Source of the DNA: Halomonas sp. | Lineage (GTDB): Bacteria; Pseudomonadota; Gammaproteobacteria; Pseudomonadales; Halomonadaceae | Assembly: GCF_030457605.1 (NCBI RefSeq) | Contig: NZ_JAKDUR010000001.1 | Span: 62,001-126,000 of the forward strand | Direction: 5' to 3' | DNA: 64,000 bases | Part shown: piece after piece, positions 28,531-36,718 of the stretch | Layout: the number at the start of each line of letters is the position of its first letter | Numbering within the stretch: position 1 is the first letter of the stretch | The notes under the pieces: generated by a model | What the model saw: only the letters and a program-made list of their open reading frames with translations | Database searches by the model: none | Told to the model about the DNA's origin: nothing | Position numbers and translations under genes: made by a program

Positions 28531-29265
28531 ATGGGAACCTATCACTACGCTTTGCCGCTGGTGGCCGCCGGTGCGCTTGTCCTCGGTGGTTGCGCCTCTC
28601 AGGGCAAGGTGTCCTCGGTGGCCCCGGCCGCTTCTGAGCAACACTCGCCGGCCACTACGGCGCCGCTGCTGCCACCCATGCTGTTTTCCGGCGAGGCAGA
28701 GCGCTTTGAAGCCTGGCGCTGTGCGCCGGCCAATCAGAATCTGGTCACCGCTTTTGGCGATGAAACTCTCCGGCTATGGTCACTGCACGGTGCCTGGCGA
28801 CTGCCCCGGGCCGTGGTGGCGAGCGGCGCACGCTACCAGAATGGTGAAATCAGCTTCTGGAATCGTGGCGACAAGGCCCAGGTGGAAACCTCGCGCGGCC
28901 AGCTGCAGTGCCAGCTGGCGCATAAACGCACGGCACGAACCCGGAAGGAGCACCCCGGTGTGATGTTTTTTGCCCACGGCAACGAGCCCGGCTGGACAGT
29001 CGAGCTGGATAACAAGGTGCCCACATTGACGCTATCCACCGACTACGGTGAAACCACTGAGACGCTGCCCTACATGATGAGCGTGATGGACAACGCTGCC
29101 GGCCGCGTGGTGCTGGAAAACGCCGATGCCTCGCGGTTTTTCCGTGTGCGTATCGAAGCGGGGGCCTGCTTTGACGACATGAGCGGCAAACCGTATCCGG
29201 CCCGGGTCACGCTCTCCATCGGTGGTGAGCAGTACAGCGGCTGTGGCGAGGGCATCGCTCCATAA
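28531..29265 (+). CDS. Lipoprotein with MliC-like and COG3650-type domains
   Basis: 244 aa. Lipoprotein signal peptide with lipobox LVLGGC (Cys about residue 20), then a linker. About residues 65-135 resemble MliC, the c-type lysozyme inhibitor domain: FEAWRCAP, a mid segment with [18 protein letters not shown], and LQCQL, giving a likely Cys pair. The C-terminal 110 residues ([15 protein letters not shown], then [16 protein letters not shown] and a final Cys) match the uncharacterised COG3650 type. ATG 28531 has GGGAG; the frame also opens slightly upstream at 28495. It may protect envelope peptidoglycan; function inferred. Confidence 0.75.
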   Translation: MGTYHYALPLVAAGALVLGGCASQGKVSSVAPAASEQHSPATTAPLLPPMLFSGEAERFEAWRCAPANQNLVTAFGDETLRLWSLHGAWRLPRAVVASGARYQNGEISFWNRGDKAQVETSRGQLQCQLAHKRTARTRKEHPGVMFFAHGNEPGWTVELDNKVPTLTLSTDYGETTETLPYMMSVMDNAAGRVVLENADASRFFRVRIEAGACFDDMSGKPYPARVTLSIGGEQYSGCGEGIAP

Positions 29266-29332
29266 GGCTTGCCAGCGCTGCCGCCGCGGCGTTAGCCTCG
29301 AACGGTTTGCATCCGATATGCCGAGGACTGAC

Positions 29333-29773
29333 ATGCAATATCTCCATACCATGGTTCGCGTAAGCGATCTCGACGCTGCACTGCATTTTTATTGTGACCT
29401 GTTGGGGCTTGTCGAAGTGCGCCGCAAGGACAACGAAAAAGGCCGCTTTACGCTGGTATTCCTGGCTGCCCCGGAAGACGAAAGCCGCTCGGCGGAAAAG
29501 CAGGCGCCGGAGCTTGAGCTGACCCACAACTGGGACCCGGAAACCTACGACGGCGGCCGCAACTTTGGCCATTTGGCCTACCGCGTTGATGATATTTACG
29601 CCCTTTGTCAGCGCTTTCAGGACAATGGCGTTACCATCAACCGTCCGCCAAGGGATGGTCACATGGCTTTTGTGCGCTCTCCCGACGGTATTTCGGTCGA
29701 ACTGCTGCAAAAGGGCGAGCCGCTTGAACCCGCTGAGCCCTGGGCGTCCATGGAAAACACCGGCAGCTGGTAG
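29333..29773 (+). CDS. gloA: Lactoylglutathione lyase (glyoxalase I)
   Basis: 146 aa. Isomerises the methylglyoxal-glutathione hemithioacetal to S-lactoylglutathione. The four metal ligands are placed as in the family: His in LHTMVRV (residue 5), Glu in the LELTHNW strand, His in [10 protein letters not shown] and Glu in [12 protein letters not shown] 29333 has GAGG upstream; the open frame reaches further but has no better start. It stands alone between two lipoprotein genes. Compact gammaproteobacterial (Ni-type) length. Confidence 0.93.
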   Translation: MQYLHTMVRVSDLDAALHFYCDLLGLVEVRRKDNEKGRFTLVFLAAPEDESRSAEKQAPELELTHNWDPETYDGGRNFGHLAYRVDDIYALCQRFQDNGVTINRPPRDGHMAFVRSPDGISVELLQKGEPLEPAEPWASMENTGSW

Positions 29774-29801
29774 TTCGCCACGCCACACCGAGGAAAACCC
29801 A

Positions 29802-30308
29802 ATGACACAACGTGCCCCAGGCAAGCAAACAGGCCGCTTGAGACAGGGCTTGAGAAAGCACTTGCAGCTCGCCGGCGTGGCGGCGTCCATGGCGCTACTG
29901 GCCGCCTGTTCAAGTGCGCCACCGGTGACCAGCCCTGCCGGCCCTGATGCCTCCAGCCCGCAGAAACTGAGCGGTGAGGTCATTGATCAGCGCTGGAATT
30001 TGCTGCTTATCGGCACCCATGAGCGCATCACGTTGCCTGCGCCAGCGCATTTTCGTATTGCGCCCGACGGCAGCGTCAGCGGCAGCGATGGTTGCAATCG
30101 CTTTACCGGTAACGTCTCGCTGGGCAAAAAGCAGCGTATCGATTTTGACGAGTTGGCCACCACGCGCAAGGCCTGCCCAGCGCTTGACGATGCCAAACGC
30201 GTGACCGATATGCTGGAAAACGCCTACGGCTATTTGATCGACCACGACCGGCTGGTGTTTTTTGGCCCTGATAGCCGGGTGATCGGCGGCTGGCGCAAAG
30301 CCAATTAA
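29802..30308 (+). CDS. META-domain (HslJ-like) lipoprotein
   Basis: 168 aa. Basic N-terminus followed by a lipoprotein signal with lipobox LLAAC (Cys about residue 36). The mature part is a META domain: ISGEVIDQRW-like opening (LSGEVIDQRWNLL), the hallmark GSDGCNRFTGNVSL, and ATTRKACP. This domain is found in HslJ, linked to heat and novobiocin resistance in E. coli. The reading frame is open for 79 more codons upstream over gloA, but the start at 29802 with GAGG is right because it opens the signal peptide. Convergent with the next gene. Confidence 0.85.
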   Translation: MTQRAPGKQTGRLRQGLRKHLQLAGVAASMALLAACSSAPPVTSPAGPDASSPQKLSGEVIDQRWNLLLIGTHERITLPAPAHFRIAPDGSVSGSDGCNRFTGNVSLGKKQRIDFDELATTRKACPALDDAKRVTDMLENAYGYLIDHDRLVFFGPDSRVIGGWRKAN

Positions 30309-30329
30309 GTCACACCTGGCAAACGGCGA

Positions 30330-31496
30330 TCATGCGTCGTTAAACGGCGGGTTGAAGCGGGCGATAAAGCGCGTATCAAGGCGTTTTTTTGCCCGCCATA
30401 GCCACTTGCCCGAAGCGCCGAGCACGCCGTAACTGGCGATGGCACGACCGTCGCCGGTGTTGATCAGCGCCAGCACCCGCCGGGGTGGCTGCCAGTTTTC
30501 GAGCGGTTCGCCCCGGCAGGCCCGGCGCAGGTTGTCGGCCAGATGCGGCCCGGCGCGCACGGCGTAAACGCCGGCCTTGGGCAGCGAGCCGGGAAATGCC
30601 GCGCAGTCGCCGGCGGCAAATACCCCGGGCGCGCCCCGCGCCTGCAGGCTTTTCTCCACATTGATAAACCCACGCTGGTCAAGCGCAAGGTCGCTCTCCC
30701 TGAGCCAGCCGTGGCCCACCGCACCGGTGGCCCAGAGCGCAATGTCTGCCGGCACCGGCGCGCCTTTTTCCAACGTGACCGTGGCTTTTCCAGACTCATT
30801 TCCCCCAAGCCCGCTGGCCCGCACGCCGAGGCGCAGAGTCACGCCGGCTTTTTTTAGTGCCCGCTTCAATAGCGCCCGGGGCAGCCGGCCTGCGCCGGGT
30901 AACAGCCGGTGCCCGGCGCTTAGCAGGGCGGCGTCAAAGTCCACGTCCGGCCGGCGGGCGCGCAGCGCGGTAAGCACCGCAAGCAATGTTTCGCAGCCGG
31001 CCGCGCCCCCGCCCACGCTGACTATCTTCTGCTGGCTGCCCGGCGGCAGGGTATCCACGCGCGCGCACAGCGCCTGCCAGCGCGACGGCAGCGCAGCCAG
31101 CGGGCGCATGGCCAGCAGCTGCGGCGCTGTGCTGGCGCAACCCTCGGGTGCGAGCAGCGTCGCGCCGACGTTGATCGAGGCCACGTCAAAGCGCAGCCGT
31201 TCGCCGCTGGCAAGCGTGACCTCCCGCTGCGCGGCGCTGAATGCCACCGCGCGCTGGGGGATAAACCGCGCGCCGGCCCAGCGGCACAGCGCAGCGATAT
31301 CGATACGGGTGTCTTCAAGCGAGCACTCGCCGGCAAGCCAGGCCGGCACCCGGCCGGAGTAGGCTGCCAGTGCGCTTTCGCTGATCACGGTCAGGCGCAC
31401 GCCGGGCTCCGGGCGGCGGGCAAGGGCCTCAAGCGCCAGCGCGTGGGCGTGGCCGCCGCCGATCAATACCAGCTCTTTTGGCGGAAGCCCCGTCAT
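30330..31496 (-). CDS. FAD-dependent NDH-2-like oxidoreductase (TIGR03169 type)
   Basis: 388 aa. Two-dinucleotide-binding oxidoreductase. N-terminal FAD motif LVLIGGGHAHALALEAL and YSGRVPAWLAGE match the family annotated as the N-terminal partner of some SelD proteins (TIGR03169), here without a SelD domain. A second GxGxxG-like fold (SVGGGAAGCETLL, about 165-177) should bind NAD(P)H, and a late VFAAGDCAAFPG contacts FAD. The frame is open another 62 codons upstream, but ATG 31496 overlaps the stop of the preceding gene (ATGA). It is the last gene of the 39137-30330 operon. Electron acceptor unknown. Confidence 0.8.
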   Translation of the reverse strand: MTGLPPKELVLIGGGHAHALALEALARRPEPGVRLTVISESALAAYSGRVPAWLAGECSLEDTRIDIAALCRWAGARFIPQRAVAFSAAQREVTLASGERLRFDVASINVGATLLAPEGCASTAPQLLAMRPLAALPSRWQALCARVDTLPPGSQQKIVSVGGGAAGCETLLAVLTALRARRPDVDFDAALLSAGHRLLPGAGRLPRALLKRALKKAGVTLRLGVRASGLGGNESGKATVTLEKGAPVPADIALWATGAVGHGWLRESDLALDQRGFINVEKSLQARGAPGVFAAGDCAAFPGSLPKAGVYAVRAGPHLADNLRRACRGEPLENWQPPRRVLALINTGDGRAIASYGVLGASGKWLWRAKKRLDTRFIARFNPPFNDA

Positions 31497-33658
31497 GCGC
31501 CTCGCCGCCAGCGGAAGTAGCGCTCCAACAGCGCCAGTGCGCGTTCGGGTTTGTGGGCGTTTTTCCATGCCCCGGCGGTGGCCTTGGCCGCCTCGCCCAG
31601 GGTGGGGTAGGGGTGAATCGTGCCCAGCAGCTTGTTCATGCCAAGCCCGTGCTTCATTGCCAGGCTGAACTCGCCCAGCCATTCGCCGGCGTTTTCGGCA
31701 ACGATCGTCGCCCCCAGAATCTTGTCCCGGCCGGGTACGGTGAGCACCTTGATAAAGCCTTCCGTGGCCCCCTCGGCCATGGCGCGGTCGCTCTCGCTCA
31801 TGGCGTAGCGGGTCAGCTCGTAATCGATGCCCTGTTCTGTGGCCTCGCGCTCGTTGAGCCCCACCCTTGCCACCTCGGGCTGGGTGTAGACCACGGCGGG
31901 GATAAAGCGGTAGTCGACGTTGAAGCGCTTGACCTCGCCGAACAGCGCGTTGACCGCCGCGTGCCAGGCCTGGTGGGCGGCGGCGTGGGTCAGCTGGTAG
32001 GGGCCGGCGACGTCGCCGCAGGCCCAGACGTTGGGCAGCCGGGTCTGTAGCTGGCGGTTGAGTTCCAGGGTGCCGGTATCGGCGGTGGTGATGCCCAGCG
32101 CCTCAAGCCCCAGCCCCTCGACGTTGGCGCGGCGGCCGACGCATACCAGCAGGGTGTCGAACTCCACGCTCTGCTCGCCCTCGGCGGTTTTCAGGTGCAG
32201 CCGCTGGCCGTCGTCGTGGCTGATGCGCTCGGCGCGGGTGCTGGTCAGCACGGTGACGCCGTCCTGCTCAAGGGTTTGGGCCATGTGCTCGCCGACCTCG
32301 GCGTCCTCGCGGCCCAAAAGCTGCTCGCCGCCTTCGATCAGCGTCACGCGGCTGCCGAGCCTTGCAAAGCTCTGGCCAAGCTCGCAGCCGATGGCCCCGC
32401 CGCCGAGCACCGCCAGCCGCCCGGGCAGCTCGTCCAGCTGCCACAGGGTTTCGGACGTCAGCATCCGGGCCTGTTCGATGCCGGGAAGCGGTGGCACCGC
32501 CGGGCGCGCGCCGGTGGCAATAACGATGTGCCGGGCGCTTACGCGCCTGCCGCCGACGTCGACTTCCCAGGGGGTGACAAGAGTGGCGCGAGCCTTGTGC
32601 ACGTCCACGCCGAGGCTTGTGTAGCGTTCGACGCTGTCGTGGGGGGCAACGCCTTCAACGGCACCGCGCACGTGCGCCATGACCCGGGAAAAATCGACCG
32701 TCGGCTCGCTTGTGCCCTGGCCCGGGAGAATGCCAAAGCGCTCGGCGTGGCGCACCTCGTGGGCGGCGCGGGCCGCGCGGATCAGCGCCTTGGAGGGCAC
32801 GCAGCCGGTATTCAGGCAGTCGCCGCCCATCTCGCCTTCTTCCACCAGCGCGACCCTGGCCTTTACCGCGCTGCCGATGTAGGCGCTGACCAGCCCCGCC
32901 GAGCCCGCGCCGATCACCAGCATGTCGTAGTCGAAGCGCCTGGGCCGCTCAAGGCCCTGATAGGCCTTGCGCCGCTGGACCAGGCGGGTGATCTTGCGTG
33001 CGATCCAGGGAAACAGCGCCAGCAGCGCAAACGAGGCGACCAGTTCCGGGGAGAGCACATCGCCCAGCCGTTCGATATCGCCCAGCTGGCCGCCGGCGTT
33101 GACGAATACTGCAGTGCCGGGAAGCATGCCCGCCTGGCTGACCCAGTAGAAGGTGCGCGCCTTGATGCGGGTCAGCCCCATGACCAGGTTGATCACGAAA
33201 AACGGAAAGACCGGCACCAGCCGCAGGCTGAACAGGTAGAACGCGCCGTCCCGGTCCACGCCGCGGTTGATGGCGGCCAGGCGGCCGGGAAAGCGCCGCT
33301 CGATGGGCCCGCGCAGCAGATAGCGCGAGATCAGAAAGGCAAGCGTCGCGCCGATGGCGCTGGCAAACGACACCAGTACCAGACCCAACCCCAGGCCAAA
33401 CAGCGCCCCGCCCAGCAGGGTCATGATGGCCGCGCCGGGCAGCGACAGCGCGGTGATGACCACGTAGGCGGCGAAAAACGCCCCGGCGATCTGCCACGGA
33501 TGGCGCTCGAAGGCGGCCTGGAAGTCGCTTTGGTAGGCCTTGAGGGTGTCCAGGCTGAACCACTCGTGGGCACCGGTGGCAAAAAAGGCGGCCACGGCGA
33601 TCAGCAGCAGAGCGATAAGCAGCAGGCGTTTTCGGGTCACGGACGTCTGTTGTGTCAT
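31493..33658 (-). CDS. Fusion: TVP38/DedA (VTT) membrane domain + disulfide oxidoreductase
   Basis: 721 aa. The N-terminal ~235 residues are a VTT/TVP38-TMEM64 membrane domain (several helices; LPGAAIMTLLGGALFGLGLG and the FPFFVINLVMGLT region). Residues from about 245 on are a complete class I pyridine nucleotide-disulfide oxidoreductase: FAD motif MLVIGAGSAGLVSAYIGS, redox Cys pair GGDCLNTGCVPSK, NAD motif VLGGGAIGCELGQSFA, FAD motif VWACGDV, and a C-terminal dimer domain with HPYPTLGE. No C-terminal vicinal Cys pair as in mercuric reductase. ATG 33658 has GGAG and overlaps the upstream gene by four bases. Likely couples membrane lipid or quinone chemistry to disulfide reduction; substrate unknown. 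Confidence 0.85.
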   Translation of the reverse strand: MTQQTSVTRKRLLLIALLLIAVAAFFATGAHEWFSLDTLKAYQSDFQAAFERHPWQIAGAFFAAYVVITALSLPGAAIMTLLGGALFGLGLGLVLVSFASAIGATLAFLISRYLLRGPIERRFPGRLAAINRGVDRDGAFYLFSLRLVPVFPFFVINLVMGLTRIKARTFYWVSQAGMLPGTAVFVNAGGQLGDIERLGDVLSPELVASFALLALFPWIARKITRLVQRRKAYQGLERPRRFDYDMLVIGAGSAGLVSAYIGSAVKARVALVEEGEMGGDCLNTGCVPSKALIRAARAAHEVRHAERFGILPGQGTSEPTVDFSRVMAHVRGAVEGVAPHDSVERYTSLGVDVHKARATLVTPWEVDVGGRRVSARHIVIATGARPAVPPLPGIEQARMLTSETLWQLDELPGRLAVLGGGAIGCELGQSFARLGSRVTLIEGGEQLLGREDAEVGEHMAQTLEQDGVTVLTSTRAERISHDDGQRLHLKTAEGEQSVEFDTLLVCVGRRANVEGLGLEALGITTADTGTLELNRQLQTRLPNVWACGDVAGPYQLTHAAAHQAWHAAVNALFGEVKRFNVDYRFIPAVVYTQPEVARVGLNEREATEQGIDYELTRYAMSESDRAMAEGATEGFIKVLTVPGRDKILGATIVAENAGEWLGEFSLAMKHGLGMNKLLGTIHPYPTLGEAAKATAGAWKNAHKPERALALLERYFRWRRGA

Positions 33659-34344
33659 GGGTGGCTCCGGCTTGGTGGGAAGGCAGGGGGTAAAAGGGAT
33701 GGCGCACGGGGATAAAGGCGGCGATAGCGCTGCCAGTCTTCGGGACGGTCCACGTCCCACACGGTGGCGGGGAAGGCGGCCTCAAGCCCTCGCGCGGCAA
33801 GGCGTTCGCGGGTGGCGGTGAGCACTTCGCCGCCGCCCCAGGGAATGTCATCAAACAGCGCCCGAGTGTCGGCAGGGGTGAGGGCGTGAATGCCGATCAG
33901 ACCGTAGCCGCCGTCCTCGGCGGGTAGTATTGCCACCGGGTGAGTGGCGAGGCTTGCCGCGCAGGCCTTGATGAGCCCCGGAGTGATCGAGGGGCAGTCG
34001 CTGCCCATGATCATCGAAGCGCCCGGAGAGCTTGTCAGCGCATGGTGAATGCGCACGCCAAGATGGCCCTCGGGCTGAGGTGCAAGATGAATGCCCAGGC
34101 GTTGCTTGAGCTCAATAAACAGCGGGTGAGCGTGGTCGAGCGCGGTCCACAGAGTGACCTGTGCTGCCGGCAGCGCCTGGCAGGCGTGAGCCACGCAGCG
34201 CCTGACCATCTCGGCGTGGGCGCTGGCCGCCCCGTGGGCGCCCAGGCGCGGCATGAGCCGGGTCTTGACCCGGCCGGGAAGCGGGGCCTTGGCCAGCAGG
34301 TGCAGCGCCACCGGGGCGCATTCGGCAGAAGGGTCATCGTGCAT
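33655..34344 (-). CDS. TIGR04282-type glycosyltransferase (DUF2064)
   Basis: 229 aa. GT-A-like nucleotide-sugar transferase fold. Seen: LLAKAPLPGRVKTRL (nucleotide-binding loop), IMGSDCPSITPGLI with the metal-binding Asp, and LPAEDGGYGLIG. This matches the family annotated as TIGR04282/DUF2064, often paired with TIGR04283 proteins and sometimes linked to arsenosugar or radical-SAM loci. Here no radical SAM enzyme is nearby. It overlaps the upstream glycosyltransferase by 11 bases and the downstream fusion gene by four, so the three are probably translated as a coupled set. Confidence 0.85.
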   Translation of the reverse strand: MHDDPSAECAPVALHLLAKAPLPGRVKTRLMPRLGAHGAASAHAEMVRRCVAHACQALPAAQVTLWTALDHAHPLFIELKQRLGIHLAPQPEGHLGVRIHHALTSSPGASMIMGSDCPSITPGLIKACAASLATHPVAILPAEDGGYGLIGIHALTPADTRALFDDIPWGGGEVLTATRERLAARGLEAAFPATVWDVDRPEDWQRYRRLYPRAPSLLPPAFPPSRSHP

Positions 34345-35053
34345 CGCGGTTGTCTCGCTGTGTGTATTCGCGCGCCAGGTCTGCGGGGTGTGCGCCGCAC
34401 CAGTAGCGAAAGCGCAGCCGCCACATCAGCCAGATCGTGGGCCAGACGCCGTGGCGCTCAAAGCGCCGGCCGGAGCTTTCGACGCAGCGTGTCAGGCAGG
34501 CCGGGCGGCCGGCCTTTTTCAGCTGTCTGGCAAGCGTAATGTCTTCCATCAGCGGCTGTTCGGGAAAGCCGCCGGCGGCGGCAAAGGCGGCTCGGGTCAT
34601 GAACATCACCTGGTCGCCGGTGGCGATGCCGGTCAGGCGCGAGCGGGCGTTCATCAGCGCGGCAATCACGCCGAGCCAGCGGCTTTGGCCGACAAGCGCT
34701 ATGTCAAAGCGGCCCCAGCGGTGCCCGGCCAGCGCTTGCTGGATCTGCTCCGGGGCGTCGTCGGGCAGGCGCGTATCGGCGTGGAGAAACACCAGCGTAT
34801 CGCCGCTGGCGGCGCTGGCGCCGAGATTCATCTGCGAGCCGCGCCCGGGCGGGCCGGTCAGCACGGTGTCGGCAAGCGGCAGGGCGATGGAGGCGCTTGG
34901 GTCGGTGCTTTCGCCGTCGACGACGACCACCTCCACGCCGCGCCGGCGCAGGGGGGTTAGCGCGGCGAGGGCCTCGCCAAGCATTTCGGCCTCGTTGCGC
35001 ACCGGCATCACAATGCTGATGCCGGTGAGGTCCTGGCGGTCAGTGGTGGCCAT
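34334..35053 (-). CDS. TIGR04283-type family 2 glycosyltransferase
   Basis: 239 aa. GT2 fold: ISIVMPVRNEAEMLGEALAAL at the start, VVVVDGESTD, and the metal-binding FLHADTRLP (DxD-like). PLMEDITLARQLKKAG near residue 190 holds the likely catalytic ED. The set of motifs fits the TIGR04283 family named for arsenosugar loci. It overlaps the permease gene by 14 bases on one side and the TIGR04282 gene on the other. Acceptor and sugar unknown. Confidence 0.85.
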   Translation of the reverse strand: MATTDRQDLTGISIVMPVRNEAEMLGEALAALTPLRRRGVEVVVVDGESTDPSASIALPLADTVLTGPPGRGSQMNLGASAASGDTLVFLHADTRLPDDAPEQIQQALAGHRWGRFDIALVGQSRWLGVIAALMNARSRLTGIATGDQVMFMTRAAFAAAGGFPEQPLMEDITLARQLKKAGRPACLTRCVESSGRRFERHGVWPTIWLMWRLRFRYWCGAHPADLAREYTQRDNRDAR

Positions 35054-36716
35054 GGCGGGTCTCCCGACGGGTGAGAAAACGGGGCAGGGCGGCGGCCAGC
35101 ATGAAGCCCAGAAGCGGCAACAGCGCCTGCACCAGCGCCCACACGCTGATCAGCCGACGGTTGCCGCCGGAGGCCAGCGCCACGGCTTCGGTGGTCACGG
35201 TCTCCACCCGGCCTGCGCCCAAAAGCCGCGTGGGCAGATACTGGCCGATGCTGATGGCAAGCCCCACGGCGCAGGCCGTGGCCAGCGGGGCGGCGAGCAG
35301 CGGCAGACGCACCCGCACAAAGGCCGCATTGCGCGAGACGCCCAGCGACCGGGCGATTTCCAGCCAGCGCGGGTCCAGCCGCCGGTAGGCTTCGGCCAGT
35401 GATAAATACACGTAGGGCAGCACAAACAGCAGGTGCCCGGCGATCACCAGCCCGATCTGCGGGCCGATGCCCACGCTTTCAGCGGCCACCACCAGGCCGA
35501 ACAGAAAGGCAATCTGCGGCACGATCAGCGGCAGGTACAAAAGCCACAGCGAACGTGCCGGCTGCAGCTGCCGGCGGTGTTCGTTTTCCAGCACGGCAAG
35601 CACCAGAAGCGTGGCCACAAGCGTGGCGGCCAGCGCAATAATGGCGGTGCTGCCAAGCGCCTCGCCGAGCATCGGCGTAAAGCGCTGCCAGTGATCCAGC
35701 GTAATGCTCTGGGGCAGCGCCTCGGGGAAGCGCCAGAAGCCGGCCACGGAAAACAGCGCCAGCCCCACAAGGGCGGCAAGCGCGACAAGCCCCGCCACCG
35801 GCAGCAGGGTGCGGCCCACCAGCCGCAGCGTGGCCTCGCCCCGCTGTCGGCTGCCGGCGCAGAGCCAGCCGCGCAGCAGCCGTGCCATGATGCGCTCGCC
35901 CAGCCACCAGATCACAAGCGCTGTCAGGGTAACGCCAAGCTGCAGCACCGCCGCAGCGGAGGCCATGAAACGCCGCTCGAGATCCGGGTCGTTGAACCAC
36001 TCAAGAATCGATACCGCAAGCGTTGGCGGGAGCCTCGGGCCCAGAATCAGCGCCATGTCGACGTTGGCGCTGGCGTAGGCGATCACCGCATACACCGGTA
36101 GCCGGATCAGCGGATACAGCACCGGCAGCACGGTCTTCAGCCAGCCAAGGGTGGGCGCGTAGCCAAGCGAGCGCGCCGTTTCGACGTGTTTTTCCGGCCT
36201 GAGCTGGTACAGCGCGGCCAGGCTCATCAGCAGCAGAAAGGGGATTTCCTTGAGGACCAGCCCGGCCATCAGCGAAAGCCCCAGCGGGTCGTTGACGATC
36301 AGCGCGTCAGGCGGCTGTTTGGCACCGGTCAGCCAGGGCGAGAGAAGGCGCATGGCGAGCCCCGAAGGGGCGATCAAGAACGCCAGGCCAAAGCCAAGGG
36401 CGGCGTGGGGCACGGCCAGCAGCGGCGAGATCAGCCGGTGGACCGCGCGTGCCAGCCGGCCGCGCTGCCCGGCGGCCAGAAACAGCACCACGGCCCCCAG
36501 CGCCACGGCCGGCGTGGCAAGCCCGCTTGCCAGGCTCAGCGCGGCGGAGCGCCAGAGCCCGGGCTGACTGAACAGTTCCCGCCAGGGCGCGAGGCTTAAC
36601 GCCTCGCCGCCCAGCACCGGCAGGTAGCCAAACGCCGGCAGCCCCACCATGACCAGCCCCGCGGCTACCGGCAGCGTCAGCAGGGCGATGACCAGCGCCG
36701 GTGCCAGTCGCAGCAC
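35040..36716 (-). CDS. ABC transporter double permease, YnjC-like
   Basis: 558 aa. Very hydrophobic; two consecutive binding-protein-dependent permease domains (about 1-275 and 290-558) in one chain, so about 12 helices. Each half has an EAA-type loop (ETARSLGYAPTLGWLKTVLP in the first, EIARSLGVSRNAAFVRVRLP in the second). Layout and partner match E. coli YnjC of the YnjBCD system, substrate unknown. The two halves would bind an ATPase through the EAA loops, but no ATPase gene is in the operon. Two bases separate it from the binding-protein gene. Confidence 0.85.
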   Translation of the reverse strand: MLRLAPALVIALLTLPVAAGLVMVGLPAFGYLPVLGGEALSLAPWRELFSQPGLWRSAALSLASGLATPAVALGAVVLFLAAGQRGRLARAVHRLISPLLAVPHAALGFGLAFLIAPSGLAMRLLSPWLTGAKQPPDALIVNDPLGLSLMAGLVLKEIPFLLLMSLAALYQLRPEKHVETARSLGYAPTLGWLKTVLPVLYPLIRLPVYAVIAYASANVDMALILGPRLPPTLAVSILEWFNDPDLERRFMASAAAVLQLGVTLTALVIWWLGERIMARLLRGWLCAGSRQRGEATLRLVGRTLLPVAGLVALAALVGLALFSVAGFWRFPEALPQSITLDHWQRFTPMLGEALGSTAIIALAATLVATLLVLAVLENEHRRQLQPARSLWLLYLPLIVPQIAFLFGLVVAAESVGIGPQIGLVIAGHLLFVLPYVYLSLAEAYRRLDPRWLEIARSLGVSRNAAFVRVRLPLLAAPLATACAVGLAISIGQYLPTRLLGAGRVETVTTEAVALASGGNRRLISVWALVQALLPLLGFMLAAALPRFLTRRETRHGHH

Positions 36717-36718
36717 GT

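Noticed and set aside
31493-33658. Mercuric reductase assignment (merA)
   Set aside because: The redox Cys pair is present but the C-terminal Cys pair and N-terminal metal-binding domain of MerA are absent, and no mer genes are near.
32195-33715. 506-aa open frame on + strand opposite the fusion oxidoreductase
   Set aside because: Antisense shadow; Gln/His/Ala-rich without any domain pattern.
33655-35053. Arsenosugar biosynthesis locus
   Set aside because: The glycosyltransferase types fit by family name, but no ArsS radical SAM or ArsM gene is in the window, so the pathway cannot be claimed.
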